DNA of 10,748 nucleotides from Clostridia bacterium. Lineage in GTDB: Bacteria; Bacillota_A; Clostridia; Oscillospirales; Acutalibacteraceae. This document shows positions 1 to 7,711 of this stretch, piece after piece. The stretch's first letter is position 1. Each line of letters opens with the position of its first letter. The stretch lies in assembly GCA_017503305.1 (NCBI GenBank), contig JAFVTJ010000055.1, forward strand, positions 1 through 10,748, written 5' to 3'. The notes beneath the pieces are model-generated. The model made no database searches. It was not told where the DNA came from and saw only the letters and a list, made by a program, of their open reading frames with translations. Position numbers and translations under genes: made by a program.

Positions 1-395
1 GTGGTTTGCACTGCTAAATTGGTGTCGTTTAGTTGTTTCAAAATGTTCTTGTCCTCAGTATAAAGGTACAAACTTTTTCCCTTATTGTTGTAGATTTTTA
101 TGCAAGGCAATTTCTCTGAATCTGTTGTAAATTGGGCGTGACTAAATGTACCTTTTTTGAATAGGACAAGCACCCCGTAAATACAAATGATAAGTTTGGG
201 TGTAAGGATTGCACGATGTAGGTTGAGGCTAAAAATTATTAGTAAAGAAATTGCCATACTGACACCCAAAACAAAAAAATTTTTGCTCAAACTAAACGCG
301 ATAAATGCGATACCAAACAATATAATTGAAATTGCAATTGTTATTTTGGAAGGAATTTTACCAATGTATGTAATTAAAAACGCGCTAAGATGCAT
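1..395 (-). CDS. Partial hypothetical membrane protein ORF (C-terminus beyond the window)
   Basis: Read on the minus strand, this stretch has no stop codon from inside the permease gene down to position 1, more than 130 codons in AT-rich DNA. The reading begins MHLSAFLITYIGKIPSKITI from an ATG at 395. It continues with two or three hydrophobic segments (about residues 16-32, 38-55 and 63-75) and then a hydrophilic tail with motifs such as KIYNNKGKSLYLYTEDKN. That alternation looks like a real small membrane protein rather than antisense noise. No family is recognised. The start is unresolved: the ATG at 395 lacks a Shine-Dalgarno site and would overlap the 5' end of the divergent permease by 32 bp; an ATG at 257 and a TTG at 320 are alternatives, also without good sites. 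It could also be a gene that lost its true 5' end when the ABC operon came to lie next to it. Confidence 0.42.
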   Translation of the reverse strand, partial: MHLSAFLITYIGKIPSKITIAISIILFGIAFIAFSLSKNFFVLGVSMAISLLIIFSLNLHRAILTPKLIICIYGVLVLFKKGTFSHAQFTTDSEKLPCIKIYNNKGKSLYLYTEDKNILKQLNDTNLAVQT

Positions 396-1977
396 TTCAC
401 GTGCAAAGGGGCGAAGCGTACTAATAGGGATTATTGCCCTTGTTATTGCGGTTTCTGCCTGCTTGGGACTTTCTATCCGCCAAGCCGCACAAAACGCAAC
501 CCAAACCACACTTGAAAATATGAGGGTTACCGCTACTATTTCGATTGACCGACAAAAAATGATGCAAAATATGACACCGTCTGAAGACGGAGGAAGCTTT
601 GACCGCGGAAAATTTACCGACAAGATGGGTGAAACCTCTTCTCTTACGCTTGAAGAATACCAAAAATATGCCAAAGCGTCTTCGGTTGAAGATTTTTATT
701 ATACCGTTACCGCTTATTTTGACGGCTCTGACGAATTGGAGCCTGTCACAGAAGAAGCCGAAGAAGAAACCACACAAAGCAGTGGGGCAAACCCATCTCA
801 AAAAGGCGGTATGATGGGCGGTATGCCAAGTGGTATGAAAGGCTCACGCGCCAATGGTGAATTTACTGTTATAGGCTATAGCTCTGACAGTGCTATGACC
901 GATTTTGTGAATAATACCTCTTCTGTTACCGAGGGCTCGGTTTTTACCGAAGGCACAACCGCGAAAAACTGCGTTATTTCAAAAGAGCTTGCCGCTTTCA
1001 ACGACCTTAGCGTAGGCGACAAGGTTAAAATTGCTAACGCAAATGCCGACGATGAAACCTATACACTGAAAATTGTAGGTATATATGAAGGCAGTCAAAG
1101 TAATGAATTTTCAATGTCGGCTTTTGGAACAAGCCAAGACCCTGCAAACAGGATTTATATGAGCGCCAACGCGTTGCAGAACATTATTGATAAATCCCAA
1201 GAGGTAAGCCAAACGGCAACCGACAGCAATGGCAGAGAATACGAAACCGCCCTTAAAAGCACCTTGAACGCTACATATACCTTTGCCGATGTGGATTCGT
1301 ATTATCAGTTTGAGGAAGAAGTCCGCACCTTAGGACTTGACGACAGCTATACCGTTTCTTCCTCTGACCTTACCGCTTTTGAAAGCAGTCTTACACCGCT
1401 TAACACCTTAAGCACTATGGCGGGCTGGTTTTTGCTTGTGATTTTAATTATTGGTGCGATAATTTTGGTTGTACTTAATATATTTAATGTTCGCGAAAGA
1501 AAGTATGAAATCGGTGTGCTTACCGCAATGGGTATGAAAAAGCGCAAAGTAGCCGCGCAGTTTGTCTGCGAAATTTTAATTATTACCATGGTGGCGGTAA
1601 TTATGGGCGCTTGTATAGGTGCTGTAAGCTCGGTCCCTGTTACAAACGCTTTGCTTGAAAGCCAGACACAAAGCCAAACCGAAAACGCACAAATGCTTGA
1701 AAATAATTTTGGACGTCCCGGTAGTATGGGCGGTATGCAGAGCGGAGAGTCTGCACCGCCGGAGATGCCTGACCAAGCCGACGGACGCGGCGGAAAATTC
1801 GGTCAGATGATGAACCGCGCCGAAAATTATATTACCGAAGTTGATTCCGCAATGAACCTTACGGTTGTACTGCAGATGCTGCTCATAGGTTTAGTTCTTA
1901 CCCTTGTTGCAAGCGGTGTTTCAGTTATGTTTGTTATGCGTTACGACCCGCTGAAGATTTTAGCCAACAGAGATTAG
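364..1977 (+). CDS. ABC transporter permease, FtsX/MacB-like
   Basis: This is a 537-residue membrane subunit of an ABC transporter of the MacB/FtsX superfamily, made with the ATPase that follows 13 bp downstream. One N-terminal membrane helix (about residues 20-40) is followed by a large extracytoplasmic domain (about 41-350). Three C-terminal helices follow at roughly 353-376, 402-425 and 499-522, the standard topology of the family. The cytoplasmic coupling motif NVRERKYEIGVLTAMGMKKR follows the second helix, as in FtsX-type permeases. The start at 364 is chosen because GGAAGGAA lies 8-9 bases upstream and the protein then opens MYVIKNALRCISRAKGRS, a typical beginning; the frame is open further upstream to 187 but without a site. 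A perfect TATAAT at 321-326 may be the -10, with no clear -35. Two Met/Gly-rich stretches (about 149-159 and 451-483) stand out in the outer loops. The substrate is unknown; peptides, drugs or lipids are usual for the family. Confidence 0.9.
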   Translation: MYVIKNALRCISRAKGRSVLIGIIALVIAVSACLGLSIRQAAQNATQTTLENMRVTATISIDRQKMMQNMTPSEDGGSFDRGKFTDKMGETSSLTLEEYQKYAKASSVEDFYYTVTAYFDGSDELEPVTEEAEEETTQSSGANPSQKGGMMGGMPSGMKGSRANGEFTVIGYSSDSAMTDFVNNTSSVTEGSVFTEGTTAKNCVISKELAAFNDLSVGDKVKIANANADDETYTLKIVGIYEGSQSNEFSMSAFGTSQDPANRIYMSANALQNIIDKSQEVSQTATDSNGREYETALKSTLNATYTFADVDSYYQFEEEVRTLGLDDSYTVSSSDLTAFESSLTPLNTLSTMAGWFLLVILIIGAIILVVLNIFNVRERKYEIGVLTAMGMKKRKVAAQFVCEILIITMVAVIMGACIGAVSSVPVTNALLESQTQSQTENAQMLENNFGRPGSMGGMQSGESAPPEMPDQADGRGGKFGQMMNRAENYITEVDSAMNLTVVLQMLLIGLVLTLVASGVSVMFVMRYDPLKILANRD

Positions 1978-1990
1978 AAAGGAGAAAATT

Positions 1991-2629
1991 ATGGGAATTT
2001 TAACACTTAACGATATTTGTTTTTCATACGGAAAAACCCCTGTTTTAAAGGATATCTCCTACGATTTTGAAAAGGGTAAGATGTATTGCATTTGCGGAAA
2101 ATCGGGCGCGGGTAAAACCACCCTTTTGTCACTGCTTTCAGGTCTTGCGAGTCCGCAAAGCGGAAGCATAGAATATGACGGAAAGAACATTAAAAAAATA
2201 GATAAATACAATTTCCGTTCCAAATACATAGGCGTAATTTTCCAAAGCTATAACCTACTGACAAAATTCACCGCAACCGAAAACGTTGTGCTTTCAATGG
2301 ATATTGCACGTGTAAAAAAGGTCAACAAAAAACAAAAAGCCAAGGAATTGCTTTTAAGTGTAGGGCTGAGCGATGCCGAAGCAGAGCGTCCTATTTTACA
2401 GCTTTCGGGCGGACAGCAACAGCGCGTTGCAATTGCCCGCGCACTTTCATACAATCCCGATATCATTTTAGCAGACGAGCCCACAGGCAACCTTGATAAA
2501 GAAACCGAAGCCGAGATTATGAATATTTTCAGAAATCTTGCAAACGCAGGAAAATGTGTAATCCTTGTAAGCCATTCTCCCGCAGTAGCCGCGTTTTGCG
2601 ACCAGAAATACGAGCTTACAAAAATTTAA
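1991..2629 (+). CDS. ABC transporter ATP-binding protein (MacB/LolD type)
   Basis: This 212-residue cytoplasmic ATPase powers the FtsX-like permease encoded just upstream. All nucleotide-binding motifs are intact: Walker A GKSGAGKT (36-43), Q-loop Gln85 in IFQSYNLL, signature LSGGQ (138-142) followed by [10 protein letters not shown], Walker B with catalytic Glu163 in [12 protein letters not shown], and the switch His195 in VSHS. The TGNLD after Walker B and the SYNLL after the Q-loop are typical of the MacB/LolD/FtsE group that pairs with MacB-like permeases. The length is slightly short for the group (commonly 220-250), the difference being at the C-terminus after the H-loop. AAGGAG sits 6-7 bases before the ATG. 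The 13-bp gap to the permease stop indicates one transcript, which ends at the terminator a few bases downstream. No adaptor (HlyD-like) or two-component system gene is visible next to it, so export of toxic compounds or peptides is only a general expectation. Confidence 0.93.
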   Translation: MGILTLNDICFSYGKTPVLKDISYDFEKGKMYCICGKSGAGKTTLLSLLSGLASPQSGSIEYDGKNIKKIDKYNFRSKYIGVIFQSYNLLTKFTATENVVLSMDIARVKKVNKKQKAKELLLSVGLSDAEAERPILQLSGGQQQRVAIARALSYNPDIILADEPTGNLDKETEAEIMNIFRNLANAGKCVILVSHSPAVAAFCDQKYELTKI

Positions 2630-2637
2630 ACCGAATT

Positions 2638-2669
2638 AAGCGCCCGAAAAATCGGGCGCTTTTGTTTTT
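2638..2669 (+). terminator. Rho-independent terminator of the ABC operon
   Basis: A perfect 10-bp stem, AAGCGCCCGA (2638-2647) with TCGGGCGCTT (2652-2661), has an AAAA loop and is followed by TTGTTTTTA. It begins 9 bp after the ATPase stop codon. Confidence 0.93.
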
Positions 2670-2703
2670 ACTACATTTTTCTACCATTTGTTGCATAAAA
2701 CAC

Positions 2704-2731
2704 TTGCATTTTACACAAAATGTGGTAAAAT
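2704..2731 (+). promoter_or_regulatory. Sigma-A-type promoter of the purine permease with an overlapping palindrome
   Basis: TTGCAT (2704-2709) and TAAAAT (2726-2731) are separated by 16 bp. A TGG directly before the -10 gives an extended -10. The imperfect palindrome 2709-2730 (TTTTACACA / TGTGGTAAAA) covers the spacer and most of the -10, a good position for a repressor site. The leader would be only about 30 nt, so there is no room for a purine riboswitch. Confidence 0.65.
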
Positions 2732-2770
2732 AAACTTATCCTAAAAAAATTATAAAGGAGAGAAAAACAA

Positions 2771-4171
2771 ATGGATAAGTTCTTTAAAATCAAAGAACGC
2801 GGTTCAAATGTTAAAACCGAAATTATTGCTGGTCTTACCACCTTCTTTGCAATGGCTTACATAGTTATTGTAAACCCCAACCAGCTCGTAGGCTTTAGCT
2901 TTGACGTTCCCGGCATTCAGCAAATTTGGAACGCAGTTTACATTGCTTCCATCATCGGTGCTTTTGTAGGTACCATCCTCTATTCGCTTTATGCGAAGCT
3001 TCCCTTTGCACAGGCTTGCGGAATGGGTCTTAACTCATTCTTCTTCACCTCTTTCGTTTTACCGCAGATTGTTGCTGGTAAGGACGTTATCAAGGGTTAC
3101 CATGCAGGTCTTGTGTGCATTGTCATCTCTGGTCTTATCTTCCTTATTTTGTCAGTTTCGGGTGTTCGCTCTAAGCTTGCAAAATCTATGCCTGACTGCT
3201 TGAAAAAAGCTATTCCCGCAGGTATTGGTCTTTTCATTGCTTTCATCGGCTTCCAGAATGTTGGCATTATTCAGGCTAACCAGTACACCCTCGTTCAGTT
3301 CGTAAAAATCAACGGCGCAAAATGGGCAGACATTGCTCCCGCTATCATCGCCTTAGTTGGATTTATTATTATCGCTATCCTTTCTAAGCTCAATGTTAAG
3401 GGCGCTGTTCTTCTCGGCATCCTTGCTACAACCGTTATTTACTATCTTGCTACATGGCAGTTGCCCACATTTGACTTGGGTCAAATCGGTCAGACCTTTA
3501 AGGATTTCGCCGCAGTTGGTATTTCCGGCGTATTCAAGGCTGAATCTTGGAAAGCTGCTTTCGACGGCACAACTATCGGCTCTGTTTTCTCGGTAATTAT
3601 GATTATCGTTGTTTACTGCTTGGTTGATATGTTCGATACTATCGGTACTCTCTACGGCGCTGCTTCTGAAGCTGATATGCTTGACGAAAACGGTGACCCT
3701 GTAGATATCGAAAAAGCAATGGCTTGCGACGCTATAGCTACCTGCACCGGCGGTGTTTGCGGTACTTCTACCGTTACAACCTTCGTTGAATGCTCTGCAG
3801 GTGTTGCTGCAGGCGGACGTACAGGTCTTACAAGTCTTGTAGTATCTCTCTGCTTCGCAGCTTGCTTATTCTTGTCCCCAATCGCAAGCATCATCCCCGC
3901 AGCAGCTACAGCTCCTGCACTTATCTTCGTAGGCGTATTAATGCTTAAGAACTTTGCTAAGGTTGATATGAAGGATATGCAGAGTGCTGTTCCTGCATTC
4001 TTAACTCTTGTTATGATGCCGCTCACATATTCTATCGCAAACGGTATCGGTATCGGTGCTATTGCTTACACCCTTATCGCTTTGTTCACAGGCAAATACA
4101 AGAAGTCAGACATTACCGTTACAATAATTGCTTTGCTCTTCGTAGCAAAATTCATTTTCGGTACTCTCTAA
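2771..4171 (+). CDS. NCS2-family guanine/hypoxanthine permease (AzgA/PbuG-like)
   Basis: This is a 466-residue polytopic inner-membrane transporter of the NCS2 family, AzgA/PbuG branch, expected to import hypoxanthine, guanine or adenine with protons for purine salvage. Family signatures are in order: GLTTFFAMAYIVIVNPNQL (21-39) in helix 1, GMGLNSFF (84-91) in the substrate-binding half-helix region, GIGLFIAFIGFQNVGI (151-166), DMFDTIGTLYGAASEA (286-301), and the second half-helix signature GTSTVTTFVECSAGVAAGGR (331-350) followed by TGLT. The length is usual for the branch (about 430-490). AAAGGAGAG lies 7-10 bases before the ATG. The gene is monocistronic, with its own promoter and a strong terminator. 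It uses more AAG, ATC and TAC codons than its neighbours, which suggests high expression. Substrate choice among purines cannot be decided from sequence, so no gene symbol is given. Confidence 0.93.
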   Translation: MDKFFKIKERGSNVKTEIIAGLTTFFAMAYIVIVNPNQLVGFSFDVPGIQQIWNAVYIASIIGAFVGTILYSLYAKLPFAQACGMGLNSFFFTSFVLPQIVAGKDVIKGYHAGLVCIVISGLIFLILSVSGVRSKLAKSMPDCLKKAIPAGIGLFIAFIGFQNVGIIQANQYTLVQFVKINGAKWADIAPAIIALVGFIIIAILSKLNVKGAVLLGILATTVIYYLATWQLPTFDLGQIGQTFKDFAAVGISGVFKAESWKAAFDGTTIGSVFSVIMIIVVYCLVDMFDTIGTLYGAASEADMLDENGDPVDIEKAMACDAIATCTGGVCGTSTVTTFVECSAGVAAGGRTGLTSLVVSLCFAACLFLSPIASIIPAAATAPALIFVGVLMLKNFAKVDMKDMQSAVPAFLTLVMMPLTYSIANGIGIGAIAYTLIALFTGKYKKSDITVTIIALLFVAKFIFGTL

Positions 4172-4181
4172 TATTTAATTC

Positions 4182-4220
4182 AAAAAAGCCATCGGTTTTT
4201 TCCGATGGCTTTTTTCTTTT
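4182..4220. terminator. Bidirectional rho-independent terminator
   Basis: The stem GCCATCGG (4188-4195) pairs with CCGATGGC (4202-4209) around a T6 loop. An A6 tract lies on the left and a T6 tract on the right, so U-runs follow the stem on both strands. It ends the purine permease transcript from the left and the small Gly/Met-rich gene (stop at 4251) from the right. Confidence 0.92.
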
Positions 4221-4250
4221 GCGAAGACATTATCTGCTTCGCTATACAAA

Positions 4251-4430
4251 TTAGCGAAACATTGTCTGAACACCGTCTATAAAATCGCCTGCCGCCTTTA
4301 TAACTTTTGAGCCGCCCTTTTCCATTTTCTTGTGGTCCTTAAGCATCATTTTGCCGACAACCATAGCAGCGGCGCCTGCTACCATTCCTGCGCCCAAGCC
4401 TTTCATAAAATTATTTGTTGTATTCTGCAT
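4251..4430 (-). CDS. Small Gly/Ala/Met-rich hypothetical protein, 59 residues
   Basis: An ATG at 4430 (minus) follows a strong ribosome binding site, AAAGGAGGG at 4437-4445, and opens a 59-codon frame ending in TAA at 4251. The protein starts MQNTTNNFMKGLGAGMVAGA. It then has a hydrophobic Gly/Ala stretch (about residues 10-29) with small-residue spacing like a glycine-zipper membrane segment. A Lys-rich patch KDHKKMEKGG (31-40) and an amphipathic end (KVIKAAGDFIDGVQTMF) follow. It resembles in outline the short YtxH-like proteins with one hydrophobic glycine-rich segment, but no family is firmly recognised. It is divergent from secA and shares the short AT-rich control region with it; the terminator at 4182-4220 closes it. 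Its role is unknown. Confidence is in the gene being real, on account of the near-perfect Shine-Dalgarno site, the plausible composition and the terminator. Confidence 0.82.
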   Translation of the reverse strand: MQNTTNNFMKGLGAGMVAGAAAMVVGKMMLKDHKKMEKGGSKVIKAAGDFIDGVQTMFR

Positions 4431-4497
4431 TTTAAACCCTCCTTTAAAAATAGTGTTGCCTTTTATGAGTTTTTTATTTAATTTAAAAAATTTACAA

Positions 4498-4533
4498 ATT
4501 ATACTATATTTTTTTTAAAATATATAGTATAAT
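4498..4533. promoter_or_regulatory. Symmetric divergent promoter palindrome between the small gene and secA
   Basis: Perfect 12-bp arms ATTATACTATAT (4498-4509) and ATATAGTATAAT (4522-4533) enclose 12 AT-only bases. Each arm carries a TATAAT: plus strand 4528-4533, pointing to secA, and minus strand 4503-4498, pointing to the small gene. Neither has a good -35 at 16-18 bp. The -10 assignments are inference from position. Confidence 0.55.
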
Positions 4534-4565
4534 AATTTTGATTATGACCGAGGAAGGTATTTTTT

Positions 4566-7295
4566 ATGAGTTTGTTTAAAAAGCTTTTCGGCGATTACAG
4601 CCAAAAAGAAATAAAAAGAATACTGCCTTTACAGCAAAAGGTATTAAGCCTTGAGGAAGAGTATAAGGCTTTGTCTGACGAGGCTTTGCGCGCAAAAACG
4701 CAAGAGTTTCGCGACAGATTAGCAAGCGGTGAAACCCTTGACGATATTTTACCAGAAGCCTTTGCCGCCTGCCGCGAGGCTGGCGACCGCGTGCTCGGTA
4801 TGCGCCACTTTCCTGTTCAGATTATCGGCGGTATAATTCTGCACCAGGGCAGAATTGCCGAAATGAAAACAGGTGAGGGTAAAACCCTTGTTGCAACACT
4901 TCCTGCTTACCTTAATGCCCTTACAGGCAAGGGTGTGCACATTGTAACGGTGAATGATTATCTTGCCAAGCGTGACTCGGAATGGATGGGCAAGCTTTAT
5001 AAGTTTATGGGACTGACTGTTGGCCTTATTGTTCACGGTATGACTAAGGAAGACAAAAAGGAAGCCTATAATGCCGATATTACCTATTGCACCAATAACG
5101 AGCTTGGCTTTGATTATTTGCGCGACAATATGGTGATTTATAAAGACGAAAAGGTACAGCGCGAGCATAATTTTGCCATTGTGGACGAGGTTGACTCTAT
5201 CTTGGTTGACGAAGCGCGTACACCCCTTATTATTTCGGGACAGAGCGATAAATCCACCGATTTGTATGAGTCGGCAAACCGCTTTGCGCGTTCTCTTAAA
5301 ATGTTCAAGATCAAAGAAATGGACGATAAGGCAAGCGACGAGGACACTAACTACGACGGCGACTATGTTGTAGACGAAAAGGCGCGAAGCTGTACCCTTA
5401 CTCCCGAGGGCGTAAGAAAAGCCGAGGAATATTTTAATATTGAAAACCTTAACGATAGCGAAAATATCGCTATTGCTCACCATATCAATCAGGCAATCCG
5501 CGCTTACGGTATTATGAAGCGCGACGTTGACTATGTTGTAAAAGACGGTGAGGTTATCATTGTTGATGAATTTACCGGCCGCCTTATGTACGGCAGACGC
5601 TATAACGAGGGCTTGCATCAGGCAATTGAGGCTAAAGAGGGCGTTAAGATTGCGAAAGAATCTAAAACCCTTGCCACCATCACTTTCCAGAACTTCTTCC
5701 GCCTTTATAACAAGCTTTCGGGTATGACGGGTACTGCCATGACCGAGGAAGTGGAATTCCAAGAAATTTATAAGCTTGACGTTATTGAAATTCCCACAAA
5801 TAAGCCGATTGCTCGTGTTGACGAAAACGACGTTGTATATAAAACCGAAAAGGCTAAATTCGGTGCAGTTATTGACAAAATTATTGCCTGTCACGAAAAG
5901 GGACAGCCTGTGCTTGTGGGTACTGTCACAATTGAGAAATCTGAGCTTTTGTCGGCAATGCTTAAACGCCGCGGTATAAATCATAATGTTTTAAACGCTA
6001 AGCACCACGAAAAAGAGGCTGAAATTATTGCTCAGGCAGGTAAATTGGGCGCAGTTACAATTGCTACCAATATGGCAGGCCGCGGTACCGATATTATGCT
6101 TGGCGGTAATGCTGAATACCTTGCAAAATCGGCTCTTCGTCATGACGGTCTTTCAGAAGAAATGATTATTGAAGCAACAGGCTTTGCCGAAACTGATGAC
6201 AGCGAAATTTTAGCCGCAAGAGAGAAATATACCGAATATTACAACAAATTCAAGGCAGAAATCGCCCCCGAAGCCGAAAAGGTGAGAAATGCGGGCGGTC
6301 TTGCAATTATCGGTACAGAGCGTCACGATTCAAGACGAATTGACAATCAGCTCCGTGGCCGTGCAGGACGTCAGGGCGACAGCGGTAATACACAGTTCTT
6401 TATTTCTCTTGAGGACGACCTTATGCGTCTTTTCGGCGGTGAGAGAATATCCACCCTTATGGACACCTTAAAGGTTGAGGAGGATATGCCGCTTGAAAAC
6501 AGTATGCTTTCACACACTATTGAAAACGCGCAAAAGAAAAAGGAGGGCATGAACTTTGCCATCCGTAAAAACGTGCTTCAATATGACGATGTTATGAACA
6601 AACAGCGTGAAATCATCTACGGTCAGCGCAGTAAGGTGCTTGACGGTGAAGACCTTAAGGAAACCGTGCTTAAGATGATTGACGATACTATTGACGCTTA
6701 CTGCGGAATTTTCTTAGCCGACAACGCCATTCACGATAACTGGGATGTAAAGGGACTTCGTGAATACTTCTTAGGCTGGATAACCACACCCGCAGATTTG
6801 CATTTTACTACCGAGGAATTGGGCAACACCTCACGCGAAGAGGTAGCCGAAAGCCTGAAAGAAAAGGCACGCGCTATATATGAAGCGCGCGAAAAGGATT
6901 TTGGCAGTGATATGATGCGTGAAATCGAACGCGTAATGTTACTTCGCAGTGTTGATACTAACTGGATGGACCATATCGACGCTATGGACCAATTGCGCCA
7001 GGGTATAGGTCTTCGCGCTTACGGTCAGCACGACCCTGTTGTTGAATACCGTAACGATAGCTTCGATATGTTCGAGGCTATGACCAACACCATCCGCGAG
7101 CAGACCGCTAAGCTTGTTTTATCGGTTAGAATTAAAAAGGATGAAGAGGTTAAGCGTGAAAAAGTTGCGAACGAAACAGGTACAGGCGACAAACCTCTTA
7201 CCGTTAGAGGTAAGGGTGTTGTAGGTAAAAACGCGCTTTGTCCTTGCGGCAGTGGTAAAAAATATAAACGCTGTTGCGGAAAAGACCTTGATTAA
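4566..7295 (+). CDS. secA: Preprotein translocase ATPase SecA
   Basis: SecA is the motor ATPase that drives preproteins through the SecYEG channel at the cytoplasmic membrane. At 909 residues it is full length (bacterial SecA is usually 800-930). In order: N-terminal [16 protein letters not shown]; Walker A MKTGEGKT (100-107) in nucleotide-binding domain 1; VNDYLAKRD (129-137); the DEAD-type DEVD (207-210) followed by [29 protein letters not shown] and [20 protein letters not shown] in nucleotide-binding domain 2; the helical scaffold/wing region; and a C-terminal zinc-binding SEC-C tail with Cys892, Cys894, Cys903 and Cys904 ([14 protein letters not shown]), used for SecB or ribosome contact in other bacteria. 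AGGAAGG lies 8-9 bases before the ATG. It is monocistronic here: prfB, a frequent downstream partner in Firmicutes, is absent, and a terminator begins 19 bp after the stop. The stop codon itself lies in the left arm of a 47-bp inverted repeat. Confidence 0.98.
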   Translation: MSLFKKLFGDYSQKEIKRILPLQQKVLSLEEEYKALSDEALRAKTQEFRDRLASGETLDDILPEAFAACREAGDRVLGMRHFPVQIIGGIILHQGRIAEMKTGEGKTLVATLPAYLNALTGKGVHIVTVNDYLAKRDSEWMGKLYKFMGLTVGLIVHGMTKEDKKEAYNADITYCTNNELGFDYLRDNMVIYKDEKVQREHNFAIVDEVDSILVDEARTPLIISGQSDKSTDLYESANRFARSLKMFKIKEMDDKASDEDTNYDGDYVVDEKARSCTLTPEGVRKAEEYFNIENLNDSENIAIAHHINQAIRAYGIMKRDVDYVVKDGEVIIVDEFTGRLMYGRRYNEGLHQAIEAKEGVKIAKESKTLATITFQNFFRLYNKLSGMTGTAMTEEVEFQEIYKLDVIEIPTNKPIARVDENDVVYKTEKAKFGAVIDKIIACHEKGQPVLVGTVTIEKSELLSAMLKRRGINHNVLNAKHHEKEAEIIAQAGKLGAVTIATNMAGRGTDIMLGGNAEYLAKSALRHDGLSEEMIIEATGFAETDDSEILAAREKYTEYYNKFKAEIAPEAEKVRNAGGLAIIGTERHDSRRIDNQLRGRAGRQGDSGNTQFFISLEDDLMRLFGGERISTLMDTLKVEEDMPLENSMLSHTIENAQKKKEGMNFAIRKNVLQYDDVMNKQREIIYGQRSKVLDGEDLKETVLKMIDDTIDAYCGIFLADNAIHDNWDVKGLREYFLGWITTPADLHFTTEELGNTSREEVAESLKEKARAIYEAREKDFGSDMMREIERVMLLRSVDTNWMDHIDAMDQLRQGIGLRAYGQHDPVVEYRNDSFDMFEAMTNTIREQTAKLVLSVRIKKDEEVKREKVANETGTGDKPLTVRGKGVVGKNALCPCGSGKKYKRCCGKDLD

Positions 7296-7338
7296 TACGT
7301 AATGCGTAATTAACCCCGATGAGAAAATTCTCATCGGG
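7292..7338 (+). repeat. Left arm of a 47-bp inverted repeat (stop-codon and terminator module)
   Basis: This arm matches the reverse complement of 8034-8080 at 45 of 47 positions. It starts with TTAA, containing the secA stop (7293-7295), then two heptamers TAATACG and TAATGCG and a TAATTA, then the terminator stem. The identity extends far beyond the hairpin, so the two copies are duplicates rather than two independent terminators. Confidence 0.92.
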
Positions 7339-7349
7339 GTGTTTTTTTT
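7314..7349 (+). terminator. Rho-independent terminator of secA
   Basis: A perfect 12-bp stem CCCCGATGAGAA (7314-7325) with TTCTCATCGGGG (7328-7339) is followed by TG and a run of eight T. On the minus strand the same hairpin lies after the Cys-rich gene, but with only a poor U-tract there. Confidence 0.92.
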
Positions 7350-7354
7350 AGTAG

Positions 7355-7519
7355 TTAATCTAATCTGTCCAAAATTATTTTTCTTTGCTTTTTTAATTCT
7401 TCTTCATCAATATTAACTAAAATACATTCCTCACACTGTCCGCAAATATTTAGAGAAATTTCATCTAAAATGCATTTTCTATTATCCCAATAAATACAAA
7501 AATTATTTTCACAATTCAT
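7355..7519 (-). CDS. Cys-rich small hypothetical protein, 54 residues
   Basis: The start ATG at 7519 is chosen because AAGGGAGAG lies 6-7 bases upstream. An in-frame ATG at 7552 would lie inside the terminator hairpin of the upstream RNA and has no site. The protein begins MNCENNFCIYWDNRKCILDE and has six cysteines at 3, 8, 16, 26, 29 and 32 (C-x4-C-x7-C, then C-x2-C-x2-C in CGQCEEC), followed by a charged helical tail rich in Glu and Lys. The spacing suggests metal (zinc or iron-sulfur) binding. The style (CxxxxCxYW...CxLDEI...CxxCxxC...DIDEExL) is reminiscent of small cytoplasmic Cys proteins I associate with Clostridia, but I cannot name a family. It lies immediately downstream of a structured RNA and its terminator, so it may depend on read-through or on regulated termination. 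Function unknown. Confidence 0.78.
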   Translation of the reverse strand: MNCENNFCIYWDNRKCILDEISLNICGQCEECILVNIDEEELKKQRKIILDRLD

Positions 7520-7540
7520 AAATTTCTCTCCCTTGAAAAT

Positions 7541-7564
7541 AAAAAAGCACACCCGAAGGTGTGC
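7541..7564 (-). terminator. Terminator with UUCG tetraloop ending the structured RNA
   Basis: On the minus strand GCACACC-TTCG-GGTGTGC (stem 7547-7553 with 7558-7564) is followed by TTTTTT. The C(UUCG)G loop and U6 tract make it a strong intrinsic terminator. Its end lies about 8 bases before the ribosome binding site of the Cys-rich gene. Confidence 0.9.
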
Positions 7565-7705
7565 CGAAAAAGTGCTTCCCTACGGTTTCGCTACCACACT
7601 ACACCATAGTATAAATATCCCAACAAAGAATATAAGGAAACACCTTTTACCAAAGTTTTTCCTCTGTTGAGATTTTTATACAAATTTTAAATTGTAGTGT
7701 GGTAT
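7541..7705 (-). ncRNA. Structured RNA of about 165 nt (6S-like, or a leader/attenuator)
   Basis: A minus-strand transcript starting near 7705 has its own promoter and terminator and no plausible ORF. A perfect 12-bp closing stem (7693-7704 with 7592-7603) is followed by an asymmetric bubble (about 11 nt against 5 nt). Next come GTATAAA/TTTATAC, then ATCTCAACA/TGTTGGGAT (one G-U), then AGGAAA/TTTCCT, and an apical hairpin. A long rod with a large central bubble and about 160-200 nt length is the general shape of 6S RNA, the regulator that binds RNA polymerase by imitating an open promoter. Against this, some 30 nt lie between the closing stem and the terminator, and I cannot confirm conserved 6S nucleotides. 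The alternative is a cis-acting leader of the Cys-rich gene whose terminator is switched. A structured RNA is well supported; its class is not. Confidence 0.66.
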
Positions 7706-7711
7706 GTATTT

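Noticed and set aside
187..363. Upstream in-frame extension of the ABC permease (59 further codons)
   Set aside because: There is no ribosome binding site near 187, the extra peptide is Lys/Asn/Ile-rich unlike the family N-terminus, and GGAAGGAA precisely precedes the ATG at 364.
3652..4026. 124-codon minus-strand frame
   Set aside because: It is antisense to the conserved signature region of the purine permease, and its Ala/Thr-rich content mirrors that gene.
4749..5984. 411-codon open frame on the minus strand
   Set aside because: It lies wholly antisense to the well-defined secA gene, lacks a ribosome binding site and any recognisable domain, and is explained by secA codon bias.
7541..7705. 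T-box leader or purine/other known riboswitch
   Set aside because: A TGTGGTAGCG stretch vaguely recalls the T-box TGGN bulge, but Stem I, the specifier loop and the length are missing, and the segment is used in the 12-bp closing stem. No purine, FMN, lysine, fluoride or ZTP core motif was found.
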